The notes under the pieces: generated by a model
Told to the model about the DNA's origin: nothing
The model's database searches: none
What the model saw: the letters and a program-made list of their open reading frames with translations, nothing else
Part shown: positions 1 through 6,415 of the stretch, one piece after another
Position numbering within the stretch: position 1 is the stretch's first letter
How the letters are laid out: each line of letters opens with the position of its first letter
Made by a program: the position numbers and the translations under genes
NCBI GenBank assembly: GCA_017828835.1
Contig: JAGAEK010000138.1
Coordinates: 1 to 7,385 of the forward strand
Origin: Oscillospiraceae bacterium
GTDB taxonomy: Bacteria; Bacillota; Clostridia; Oscillospirales; Ruminococcaceae
Direction of reading: 5' to 3'
DNA length: 7,385 nt

Positions 1-1
1 A

Positions 2-2761
2 GATAAAGCGCAGAAAAAAAGAGTCGAACTTCATTTGCATACCAATATGTCTACTATGGACGGTATAAATGAGGCCGGCGCTTATATCAAGAGAGCGTAC
101 GAATGGGGACACAAAGCGATCGCAATAACCGATCACGGCGCACTTCAGGCGTTCCCCGATGCCATGAATGCGGCAAATAAAATAAAAAAATCAGGCGGAG
201 ATATAAAAATCGTTTACGGAGTGGAATCATATTACGTAAATGATTCGGTTCAGGCAGATCCTAAAAAATTCACTTCATACCACCAGATAATCCTTGTAAA
301 AAATATGACAGGGCTTAAAAATCTATATAAACTCGTTTCGTTTTCAAATTTGAAATATTTTCATCGTATACCGAGGATCCCGAGAAGTGAACTTTGCAAA
401 TACAGAGACGGATTGCTCGTCGGAAGCGCCTGCGAAGCCGGGGAACTGTTCAGAGCGGTAAAAGAGGGGAGAGACTGGGGAGAACTTTGCGAAATAGCGT
501 CTTTCTACGATTTTCTCGAAATACAGCCAATCGGAAATAACTCGTTTATGCTGAGAAACGGTGAAGTGAAGAGCGAAGAAGAATTAAGGGCGTTTAACAG
601 AACGATAGTAAAACTCGGAGAAGAACTAGGTATACCTGTCGTTGCGACGGGGGACGTTCATTTTCTCGATCCTTCCGACAGTATTTACAGAGCGATAATA
701 ATGGAAGGAAACGGATTCAAGGACGCCGAAGACCAGGCGCCGCTTTACTTCAGAACGACCGACGATATGTTAAAGGAGTTTTCTTATCTCGGCGTTGATA
801 AATGTCACGAGGTCGTTATCGAAAATCCGAATATGATCGCCGATATGATAGAATATATACAACCCATACCGGACGGTACGTTTACTCCGACTATTGAAGG
901 TTCGGAAGCTGATCTTGAAAGAATTTCCTGGGAAAAAGTACATAAAATATACGGCGACGAACCGCCTAAAATAGTTGAGGACAGACTTCAGAGAGAACTT
1001 AGCGCAATAAAAAAATACGGATTTTCCGTTATGTATATCATTGCTCAGAAACTTGTTTGGAAATCCGAAGCAGACGGATATCTTGTCGGATCAAGAGGTT
1101 CCGTTGGTTCTTCATTCACGGCGTTTGCGGCCGGTATATCGGAAGTAAATCCGCTTGAACCCCACTACGTTTGTCCAAATTGCAAAAACAGCGAATTTAT
1201 TACAGACGGCTCGTACGATTCGGGCTTTGATCTTCCGGAGAAAAAATGTCCGAAATGCGGAACTATGTATAACCGCGACGGACATACTATACCGTTTGAA
1301 ACGTTTCTAGGATTCAACGGTGATAAAGCTCCTGATATCGACTTGAATTTTTCGGGTGAATACCAGTCGAAAGCACATAAATATACGGAAGAACTGTTTG
1401 GTTCGGATAAAGTATTCAAAGCAGGGACGATACAAAAAATAGCGGAAAAGACCGCGTACGGATACGTCATGAAATATATGGAGGCGCGCGGTATAAACGC
1501 GCATAAAGCTCAGTTGCAGAAGCTTGCGCTGGGGTGTACCGGGGTGAAAAGGACAACCGGACAGCACGCCGGCGGAATGGTCGTCGTCCCTTCGGATTAT
1601 GAAGTATACGATTTTACGGCGGTTCAGCATCCCGCCGAAAAAGACGGCTCTGATATTATAACGACACACTTTGACTATAAATCCATGCACGACACGCTGC
1701 TGAAGCTTGATATCCTCGGGCACGACGTTCCGACGTTGTATAAACACCTTGAAGACATGACGGGCGTAAATATAATGTCTATACCTATGACCGATCAAAA
1801 AGTCATGAGTTTGTTTACGTCGCCTGAAGCTTTGGGAGTGACTTGCGAAGATATCAAGTGTAATACGGGAAGTCTTGCGCTTCCGGAAATGGGAACACCT
1901 TTCGTACGTCAGATGCTTATAGACGTACAGCCGAAGAAATTTTCGGATCTTATACAAGTATCCGGTTTTTCACACGGTGAGGGCGTTTGGCTTGGAAACG
2001 CGCAGGATATCATAAAAAAAGGAGTAGGTTCTGCGGGAGACGTTATCGGTACAAGAGAAAATATCTTAAGTTATTTAATACTCAAAGGGCTTGAAAAAAT
2101 AGACGCGTTCAAAATAATGGAAACCGTAAGAAAGAAAGATAAAGCCGTGACTCCCGAGATGGAAGAAAATATGAGAACACACGGCGTTCCGGAATGGTAT
2201 ATAGATTCGTGTAAAAAAATCACGTATCTTTTTCCGAAAGCGCACGCTACGGCATACGTTATCTCCGCAATACGGCTAGGTTGGTTCAAGGTCTATTATC
2301 CTTTGGAATTTTACGCCGCGTTTTTCACTGTAAAAGGCGAGGACTTTGATGCTGAGACGGTAATGCGCGGAAAAGAATACGTTAAAATGAAAATGGACGA
2401 ACTTTCTTCAAAAGAAAAGGATCAGACTACAAAAGAAGAAGGTCAGTTCCAGACTTTCCAGATCGTTTATGAAATGATGGCGAGGGGATATGAATTTTTG
2501 CCGGTAGACCTATATAAATCGGATGCGTTGAAATATACGATTGAAGACGGTAAGATCCGGCTTCCGTTCAATGCGCTCAAAGGTCTCGGAGAAGCGGCTG
2601 CGACAAGCTTAAGGAAGGCGGGTCTTGAAGGCGCATATCTTTCAATAGACGATATATCTCAAAGATCCGGCGTTTCCAAAGCTGTTATAGAATTATTAAG
2701 AAACGCAGGTGCACTGTCGGGACTTTCCGAAAGCAGCCAGTTATCATTGTTCAACATGTAG
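2..2761 (+). CDS. polC: DNA polymerase III alpha subunit, PolC type, C-terminal part (5' end outside window), no inserted exonuclease domain
   Basis: Replicative DNA polymerase of Gram-positive bacteria, extending the new strand on the sliding clamp in the cytoplasm. The frame is open from base 2, and the PolC motif KRVELHLHT crosses the internal TTG at 35, so that TTG is not the start; the N-terminal/OB region lies upstream of the window. Numbering residues from base 2: PHP domain about 7-225, with metal-ligand positions H11, H13, D20, H45, E75, H94, C144, D218 and H220 all present; zinc-finger cysteines C391, C394, C416, C419; polymerase aspartates D445 and D447 (PDIDLNF) and D570 (KLDILG); C-terminal clamp-binding QLSLF at 913-917, two residues before the end. 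In Bacillus PolC a DnaQ-like exonuclease of about 190 residues sits between the E and H ligands equivalent to E75 and H94. Here only a short linker (bases 239-277) lies there, and the reading frame is clean. Assignment to PolC is certain. Whether an exonuclease was moved to the unseen N-terminus cannot be told. Confidence 0.97.
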   Translation, partial: DKAQKKRVELHLHTNMSTMDGINEAGAYIKRAYEWGHKAIAITDHGALQAFPDAMNAANKIKKSGGDIKIVYGVESYYVNDSVQADPKKFTSYHQIILVKNMTGLKNLYKLVSFSNLKYFHRIPRIPRSELCKYRDGLLVGSACEAGELFRAVKEGRDWGELCEIASFYDFLEIQPIGNNSFMLRNGEVKSEEELRAFNRTIVKLGEELGIPVVATGDVHFLDPSDSIYRAIIMEGNGFKDAEDQAPLYFRTTDDMLKEFSYLGVDKCHEVVIENPNMIADMIEYIQPIPDGTFTPTIEGSEADLERISWEKVHKIYGDEPPKIVEDRLQRELSAIKKYGFSVMYIIAQKLVWKSEADGYLVGSRGSVGSSFTAFAAGISEVNPLEPHYVCPNCKNSEFITDGSYDSGFDLPEKKCPKCGTMYNRDGHTIPFETFLGFNGDKAPDIDLNFSGEYQSKAHKYTEELFGSDKVFKAGTIQKIAEKTAYGYVMKYMEARGINAHKAQLQKLALGCTGVKRTTGQHAGGMVVVPSDYEVYDFTAVQHPAEKDGSDIITTHFDYKSMHDTLLKLDILGHDVPTLYKHLEDMTGVNIMSIPMTDQKVMSLFTSPEALGVTCEDIKCNTGSLALPEMGTPFVRQMLIDVQPKKFSDLIQVSGFSHGEGVWLGNAQDIIKKGVGSAGDVIGTRENILSYLILKGLEKIDAFKIMETVRKKDKAVTPEMEENMRTHGVPEWYIDSCKKITYLFPKAHATAYVISAIRLGWFKVYYPLEFYAAFFTVKGEDFDAETVMRGKEYVKMKMDELSSKEKDQTTKEEGQFQTFQIVYEMMARGYEFLPVDLYKSDALKYTIEDGKIRLPFNALKGLGEAAATSLRKAGLEGAYLSIDDISQRSGVSKAVIELLRNAGALSGLSESSQLSLFNM

Positions 2762-2766
2762 CATAT

Positions 2767-2805
2767 ATATTATACATCATTAAACTAAGAGGTGATGTAT
2801 AATGT
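2767..2805 (+). promoter_or_regulatory. Inverted repeat covering the RBS and start codon of the DUF4830 gene
   Basis: Arms 2767-2779 and 2793-2805 pair over 13 base pairs (nine core pairs are perfect, TATACATCA/TGATGTATA; one outer G-U wobble) around a 13-base loop. The 3' arm contains the second half of the Shine-Dalgarno sequence and the ATG at 2802. The pairing is seen directly. That it slows or gates translation in the mRNA is inference. There is no T-run straight after it, so it is a poor intrinsic terminator for polC. Confidence 0.55.
2789..2796 (+). promoter_or_regulatory. Strong Shine-Dalgarno site (GAGGTGAT) fixing the DUF4830 start
   Basis: GAGGTGAT is an eight-base match to the anti-Shine-Dalgarno end of 16S rRNA, five bases before the ATG at 2802. 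It decides the start: the later in-frame ATG at 2823 has no comparable site and would remove part of the segment before the membrane anchor. Four of its bases lie in the stem of the inverted repeat described at 2767-2805. Confidence 0.85.
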
Positions 2806-3290
2806 TTATTGTGTCATTTAAAATGACAGCCGCTAAGACACTATGTATAATTTTTGCTGCAATTTGTATAGGGGCGTCTGCTGCGATTTTGAAAACGTAT
2901 TCCGGAATTTCTAAAGAAACTGCGGCCGAAATAGAAAATATAAAAAGCGATCATTATTTATCCGGGAAAACTAATAATGAACGATTGAATTTTTTAGAGG
3001 GTTTCGGTTGGGAAGTTGAAGAAATTCCCGAAAACGTCGAAGAGGTAAAATTACCGCGCGAACCCGATGAAATTATGAAAAAATATAATGAGATACAAAA
3101 ACAGCAAGGCTTTGATATGAGCAGTTATTATGGAAAAAACGTAAAAAGATATACGTATATAGTGACAAACTACCCCCAAAAGCCGGAAGGTATCCGAGCG
3201 CACGTTTTTACATATAAAGGGAAAATAGTCGGAGGAGACGTTTGCAGTCTCGAAATCGACGGTTTTTTACATAGCTTTAATATTAACTGA
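2802..3290 (+). CDS. DUF4830 domain protein, single N-terminal membrane anchor
   Basis: A 162-residue protein of unknown function. Residues about 9-30 form one hydrophobic segment (TLCIIFAAICIGASAAIL), with a basic residue on its N-terminal side and no lipobox, so it is probably an inner-membrane anchor or uncleaved signal with the rest outside the cell. The remainder matches my recollection of DUF4830: an opening RLNFLEGFGWEVEE segment near 61-74, a central YNEIQKQQGFDMSSYYGK near 95-112, and a closing VKRYTYIVTNYP...GKIVGGDVCSLEIDGF block near 113-156. There are no catalytic motifs. The gene starts 40 bases after the polC stop on the same strand and is probably read from the same transcript, although AT-rich DNA in the gap could hold a weak promoter. 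This family is common in Clostridia; its role is not known. A link to replication is not implied by position alone. Confidence 0.85.
   Translation: MFIVSFKMTAAKTLCIIFAAICIGASAAILKTYSGISKETAAEIENIKSDHYLSGKTNNERLNFLEGFGWEVEEIPENVEEVKLPREPDEIMKKYNEIQKQQGFDMSSYYGKNVKRYTYIVTNYPQKPEGIRAHVFTYKGKIVGGDVCSLEIDGFLHSFNIN
2812..2828 (+). repeat. Short perfect palindrome at the start of the DUF4830 coding region
   Basis: TGTCATTT and AAATGACA flank a single central A, giving eight-base perfect arms. It lies just downstream of the larger inverted repeat over the start codon and includes the second in-frame ATG at 2823. It could be a protein-binding site, a second small RNA hairpin, or chance in AT-rich DNA. 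Confidence 0.45.
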
Positions 3291-3383
3291 TTTTTTCGGT
3301 TTATAAAGCTCGTTTTATCAAAAATGACGAAAAATTAGCAAATATATATAAATGATTTTTTAATTGTTTGGATAATTATATAC

Positions 3384-3412
3384 TTGCACTCGTAAAATTT
3401 GTTTGATATAAT
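3384..3412 (+). promoter_or_regulatory. Sigma-A-type promoter of the ABC ATPase gene
   Basis: The -35 box TTGCAC (3384-3389) and the perfect -10 box TATAAT (3407-3412) are separated by 17 bases. Transcription should start near 3419, giving a leader of about 50 bases. The flanking 3291-3383 is AT-rich and I see no gene or convincing terminator in it. Confidence 0.82.
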
Positions 3413-3469
3413 ATCTACGTTAAGCTTAAAATATATGCTTATAGCTAATAGTATAGGAGGTCAAAATAA

Positions 3470-4597
3470 ATGGCAAATTTATCATTGCGTCACATTTATA
3501 AAGTATATCCCGGAGGCGTGACGGCGGTAACTGATTTCTGCTTGGAAATTCAAGACAAAGAGTTTGTAATTCTTGTCGGACCTTCCGGATGCGGAAAAAG
3601 TACTACCTTGAGAATGATCGCAGGACTTGAGGAAATTACTGACGGAGAACTTTATATAGGCGATAAGCTTGTAAACGACGTTGCTCCGAAGGACAGAGAC
3701 ATAGCAATGGTTTTCCAGAACTATGCATTGTATCCTCACATGACGGTTTTCGAGAATATGGCTTTCGGACTTAAATTGAAAAAAGTTGCAAAAGACGAAA
3801 TCAAAAGAAGAGTTGAAGAAGGCGCCAGAATTCTTGATATCATGCATCTTCTTGACAGAAAGCCGAAGGCTTTGTCAGGCGGACAGAAACAGCGTGTTGC
3901 TTTGGGACGTGCTATCGTTCGTGAACCTAAGGTATTCCTTCTCGACGAGCCTTTGTCAAACTTGGATGCAAAGCTTCGTGCACAGATGAGGACCGAGCTT
4001 ACAAAACTTCACAATAAATTGGGTGCAACGTTTATATACGTAACTCACGATCAGATTGAAGCTATGACAATGGCTGACAGAATCGTTGTTATGAAAGACG
4101 GATTCATTCAACAGGTCGATACTCCTCAAAATCTTTATGATAAGCCTGCTAACATGTTCGTCGGCGGATTTATCGGTTCGCCTCAAATGAACTTTATAAA
4201 CGCTGTTCTCAATAAAGACGGCGACACCTATAAAGTGACGTTCGGCTCGGAAGAGAAGAAGGTTTCCGTAAACGTGACGGAAGACAAAGTTAAAGCAGCC
4301 GGCAATCTGGATGAATACGTCGGTAAAGAAGTAATACTCGGAATCAGACCTGAAAACATCAAGGAAGATCCTGATTATGTAAAGTCTGCGTCGTCAGGTA
4401 TCATTGAAGCTACGGTCGAAGTTAACGAGATGATGGGTGCTGAGTCATATCTGTACTGCAGTTTTGAGGGAATCAACTTCACGGCCCGTATTCCGCCTAA
4501 GAACGATCTGAGACCCGATGATAAAGTTACTTTGGCATTGGAAGAGAAAAAGATTCATTTGTTCGATAAAGATACTGAAAAGAGAATCTTTAACTGA
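3470..4597 (+). CDS. msmX: Carbohydrate ABC transporter ATPase, MsmX/UgpC/MalK family
   Basis: Cytoplasmic ATP-binding subunit that drives CUT1-type sugar or oligosaccharide importers. The nucleotide-binding domain is complete: Walker A GPSGCGKST at 37-45, Q-loop Q83 within VFQNYALYPHMTV, signature LSGGQ at 135-139, Walker B VFLLDE at 155-160, D-loop SNLD at 163-166 and switch H193. A C-terminal OB/TOBE-type regulatory domain fills about 235-375. The length of 375 residues is normal for the family. AGGAGG at 3455-3460, nine bases before the ATG, supports the start. No permease or binding-protein gene is adjacent: the gene has its own promoter and terminator. That fits a shared ATPase serving several importers, as MsmX does in Bacillus subtilis; the shared role is inference. 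Arginine is often CGT here, unlike the AGA-rich neighbours, which suggests high expression. The family call is certain, while the symbol stands for the group rather than a proven orthologue. Confidence 0.96.
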   Translation: MANLSLRHIYKVYPGGVTAVTDFCLEIQDKEFVILVGPSGCGKSTTLRMIAGLEEITDGELYIGDKLVNDVAPKDRDIAMVFQNYALYPHMTVFENMAFGLKLKKVAKDEIKRRVEEGARILDIMHLLDRKPKALSGGQKQRVALGRAIVREPKVFLLDEPLSNLDAKLRAQMRTELTKLHNKLGATFIYVTHDQIEAMTMADRIVVMKDGFIQQVDTPQNLYDKPANMFVGGFIGSPQMNFINAVLNKDGDTYKVTFGSEEKKVSVNVTEDKVKAAGNLDEYVGKEVILGIRPENIKEDPDYVKSASSGIIEATVEVNEMMGAESYLYCSFEGINFTARIPPKNDLRPDDKVTLALEEKKIHLFDKDTEKRIFN

Positions 4598-4614
4598 TTA
4601 GGCTTTTGAAATAT

Positions 4615-4652
4615 AAAAAATACCCACCTGTTTAATAGGTGGGTGTTTTTTT
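4615..4652. terminator. Strong intrinsic terminator, probably bidirectional
   Basis: An ACCCACCT arm (4622-4629) pairs perfectly with AGGTGGGT (4637-4644); a G-U pair closes the five-base loop TTTAA. Six A precede the stem (4615-4620) and seven T follow it (4646-4652), so a T-run follows the hairpin on either strand. It lies between the ATPase stop and the stop of the convergent amidohydrolase operon, so it can end both transcripts. Confidence 0.93.
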
Positions 4653-4668
4653 ACAATAAAGCATTTAA

Positions 4669-5493
4669 TTATTTATCGATAGGAGTGTACCAACTGTAAC
4701 GCGAAAGAAGTTTATCTCCTGTTTTATAGAAGATATTTTTACGGTCTTCATCTGTAATATCGGCAGAAAGAACGGTTCCGATGCCGTGGAAGGTGGAGAA
4801 CCAAGGCAGATCGGTTCCGAAAAGCATACGCTCAGAACCGATATGTTGAACTATTCTTTCAACGAAGCCTCTCATAAGCGGAACAGCGGTAAGCTCAAAA
4901 TAAACGTTTTTCGCATCTTTGAAAACGTCAAAAGCATGATTCTCATCACCGAAAAACGAGTGGCCGCAAATATATGTTACGTCCGGATATTTTTCAACTA
5001 CTTTTCTGATTTCGTCCACTCCGTTGTACGGACTTCCGCCCCAGGTATGTATGAGACAAATCTTTTTGGTATCGTTGAGATATTTGAAGAAAGGATCGTG
5101 AACAGGAGAGGAGAGCGGAACAGCATAGTAATCGCAAAGGAACTTGAACCCGAGATATACGTCGGGATATTCTTCAACTTCTCTGATCGCTTTTTCCGGA
5201 TCGGTATAACGGCTCAAAACAGAGTGATACGCTCTGAATCTGTCGGGATATTTTTTCACCACGTCAACGTGATATTTTTTATCGTCTGTAGGATCGTACA
5301 ACGCAAGATGGCTGCAATACATCAGCATACGAACGTTTGCGCGGTCCATTGTTTTCAGCATTCCTTCCGGAGATGATGCAGGGAAATATATTGCGGAATA
5401 CTCATGCATATGCCCGTGAAAATCAAGAATAGGACATCCCATAGAGCCGGTGTTCCATAAATTTTGAGCTAATTCACTTTTATTGTTTATCAT
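4669..5493 (-). CDS. Amidohydrolase-2 family metal-dependent hydrolase, complete metal site
   Basis: A 274-residue TIM-barrel protein of the amidohydrolase-2 group (COG2159-like). Members hydrolyse or decarboxylate small organic acids, amides or lactones; the substrate here cannot be assigned. The metal-site residues expected for the family are present: H26 and H28 in DFHGH on the first strand, H149 in LIHTWG, H178 in CGHS and D228 in GTDLPW. No signal peptide or membrane segment is visible, so it should be cytoplasmic. It is the second gene of a two-gene minus-strand operon: its ATG overlaps the stop of the upstream gene by four bases (ATGA), and AAGGGAG ten bases upstream supports the start and translational coupling. 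Transcription ends at the hairpin just downstream. The partner upstream has the same fold but a degraded metal site. Confidence 0.9.
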   Translation of the reverse strand: MINNKSELAQNLWNTGSMGCPILDFHGHMHEYSAIYFPASSPEGMLKTMDRANVRMLMYCSHLALYDPTDDKKYHVDVVKKYPDRFRAYHSVLSRYTDPEKAIREVEEYPDVYLGFKFLCDYYAVPLSSPVHDPFFKYLNDTKKICLIHTWGGSPYNGVDEIRKVVEKYPDVTYICGHSFFGDENHAFDVFKDAKNVYFELTAVPLMRGFVERIVQHIGSERMLFGTDLPWFSTFHGIGTVLSADITDEDRKNIFYKTGDKLLSRYSWYTPIDK

Positions 5494-6248
5494 TTAAGGT
5501 CAGCTCCCTTCATGAGTTTTTCGAAGTTGCCGTGTAAAATGGCTTCTTTTTCTTTGTCTGAAATATCCGCGCATTTGACGACCGGCATTTGCTGTCCGAT
5601 ATAAAGCTCCGGGAACCCGCTTCCGTGAATAAGTTTGTCGGCGCCGAATTTACCGATTACATATTCGATGCCCTGATCGTCAAGCATATATGACGTATCA
5701 AGATAAAGATTAGGATATAATGAAAGGAAGGGAAGATTCGTACGGGCGTTGGGCCAGAGACTGTGATATGCCAAAATACACGTAAGCGTTGGGAAAGCTT
5801 CCATTAAATTGCTGACGTCATTTATTGAAATTCCCCAGGCGGTATTGAAAACAATAGGGATTTTCCTTTTGTCCGCCATCGTCAGATAATCTTTCATAAC
5901 CGACGGAATCGCAAGGAATCTATGTGCTTCCGGATTCATATAAAGAGCGCCGATTTTGTTTTTTGCCATTAATTTGGGCATTTCTTCTGGCGAAGGGATT
6001 TCATTCGTGATGCTCGGCACGATACTCCACGCGCCCCACAAATCAAGATCACTGTTTTTGATTTCGGATGCGACCTGGTCGTTACCGAAATTAACACCTA
6101 CGGTATCGGATGAGACAGCACGTACAAGTCCGCCGGTCAATCCCGCGTTTTTCATGTGTTTGCATAACTCTTCCATAGTTTCGCATAGTTCGTGTGAACG
6201 CTTTGATACGTTGAAACCGTAGGTCAAGTTGCAATCGTATACTTTCAT
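5490..6248 (-). CDS. Amidohydrolase-2 fold protein with degenerate metal site (probable non-metal or pseudo-enzyme paralogue)
   Basis: A 252-residue protein that aligns by eye along its length with the adjacent intact amidohydrolase. Landmark blocks keep their order and spacing, but the metal ligands do not: the first-strand HxH is replaced by N7-L-T9 (YDCNLTYG), the next histidine by N135 (VFNTAWG), and the terminal aspartate by G211 (GSGFPE); only H162 (AYHSLW) remains. The frame is intact with no stops and the start is clear (AAAGGA eight bases before the ATG), so this is a maintained protein rather than a decaying gene. It is the promoter-proximal gene and overlaps the intact paralogue by ATGA. 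One reading is a structural or regulatory partner in a mixed oligomer; another is an enzyme with a metal-free or different chemistry. Family membership rests on motif positions and on the neighbour, and is less certain than for the neighbour itself. Confidence 0.82.
   Translation of the reverse strand: MKVYDCNLTYGFNVSKRSHELCETMEELCKHMKNAGLTGGLVRAVSSDTVGVNFGNDQVASEIKNSDLDLWGAWSIVPSITNEIPSPEEMPKLMAKNKIGALYMNPEAHRFLAIPSVMKDYLTMADKRKIPIVFNTAWGISINDVSNLMEAFPTLTCILAYHSLWPNARTNLPFLSLYPNLYLDTSYMLDDQGIEYVIGKFGADKLIHGSGFPELYIGQQMPVVKCADISDKEKEAILHGNFEKLMKGADLK
5504..5510 (-). promoter_or_regulatory. Internal ribosome binding site for the distal amidohydrolase
   Basis: AAGGGAG on the minus strand lies inside the last codons of the upstream gene, ten bases before the ATG that overlaps its TGA stop. 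It supports that start and suggests coupled translation, which would yield the two proteins in related amounts. Confidence 0.75.
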
Positions 6249-6307
6249 AAAATCGATCCTTTCATATAACGTTTTTATAGATTAAAACTATAACTTTAGC
6301 CAAGTTA

Positions 6308-6336
6308 AGTATATTATTATATTTGTTATAAGTCAA
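6308..6336 (-). promoter_or_regulatory. Sigma-A-type promoter of the amidohydrolase pair
   Basis: On the minus strand, TTGACT (-35, plus-strand bases 6331-6336) and TATACT (-10, 6308-6313) are separated by 17 bases; each box matches consensus at five of six positions. Transcription should begin near 6301, leaving a leader of about 50 bases. The leader has a weak six-pair inverted repeat (6275-6280 with 6288-6293). Confidence 0.75.
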
Positions 6337-6386
6337 TAAGCTGTCGCTCGCGAAGTTAAATAAATTTTTATAAATTTTACGAAAAC

Positions 6387-6415
6387 TTGATAATCAATCC
6401 GGAAAATAGTATAAT
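6387..6415 (+). promoter_or_regulatory. Sigma-A-type promoter of the M20 peptidase gene
   Basis: TTGATA (6387-6392) and a perfect TATAAT (6410-6415) are spaced by 17 bases. Just upstream, 6362-6379 is a run of A and T tracts that resembles an UP element. Transcription should start near 6422, giving a short leader of about 27 bases. The -35 boxes of this promoter and the divergent one are about 50 bases apart, so a single regulator bound between them could affect both; no clear operator is visible. Confidence 0.8.

Noticed and set aside
1307..1957. Long minus-strand open frame inside polC
   Set aside because: It is antisense to the conserved polymerase core, has no ribosome binding site of note and its composition (rich in Arg, His, Tyr, Phe) is typical of a shadow frame.
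35..2761. TTG at 35 as the start of the polymerase gene
   Set aside because: The PolC motif KRVELHLHT is read in the same frame across it from base 2, so the gene begins upstream of the window.
2767..2805. The inverted repeat after polC as an intrinsic terminator
   Set aside because: The stem is AT-rich, no T-run follows it directly, and its 3' arm is the translation start of the next gene.
3303..3318. Possible terminator after the DUF4830 gene
   Set aside because: Only a six-pair AT stem with one wobble and no T-run; too weak to call, although T-rich and A-rich tracts surround it.
3421..3441. Small hairpin (TAAGC / GCTTA) in the leader of the ABC ATPase gene as a riboswitch or operator
   Set aside because: A five-pair stem in a roughly 50-base leader is too little to support a regulatory RNA.
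4786..5376. Plus-strand open frame of about 196 codons opposite the distal amidohydrolase
   Set aside because: The minus-strand frame carries the complete amidohydrolase motif set; the plus-strand frame shows no recognisable domain and looks like an antisense shadow.
6303..6359. Direct repeat AAGTTAA at 6303-6309 and 6353-6359 as paired operator half-sites
   Set aside because: Only seven AT-rich bases, about 50 bases apart, without symmetry; likely chance.
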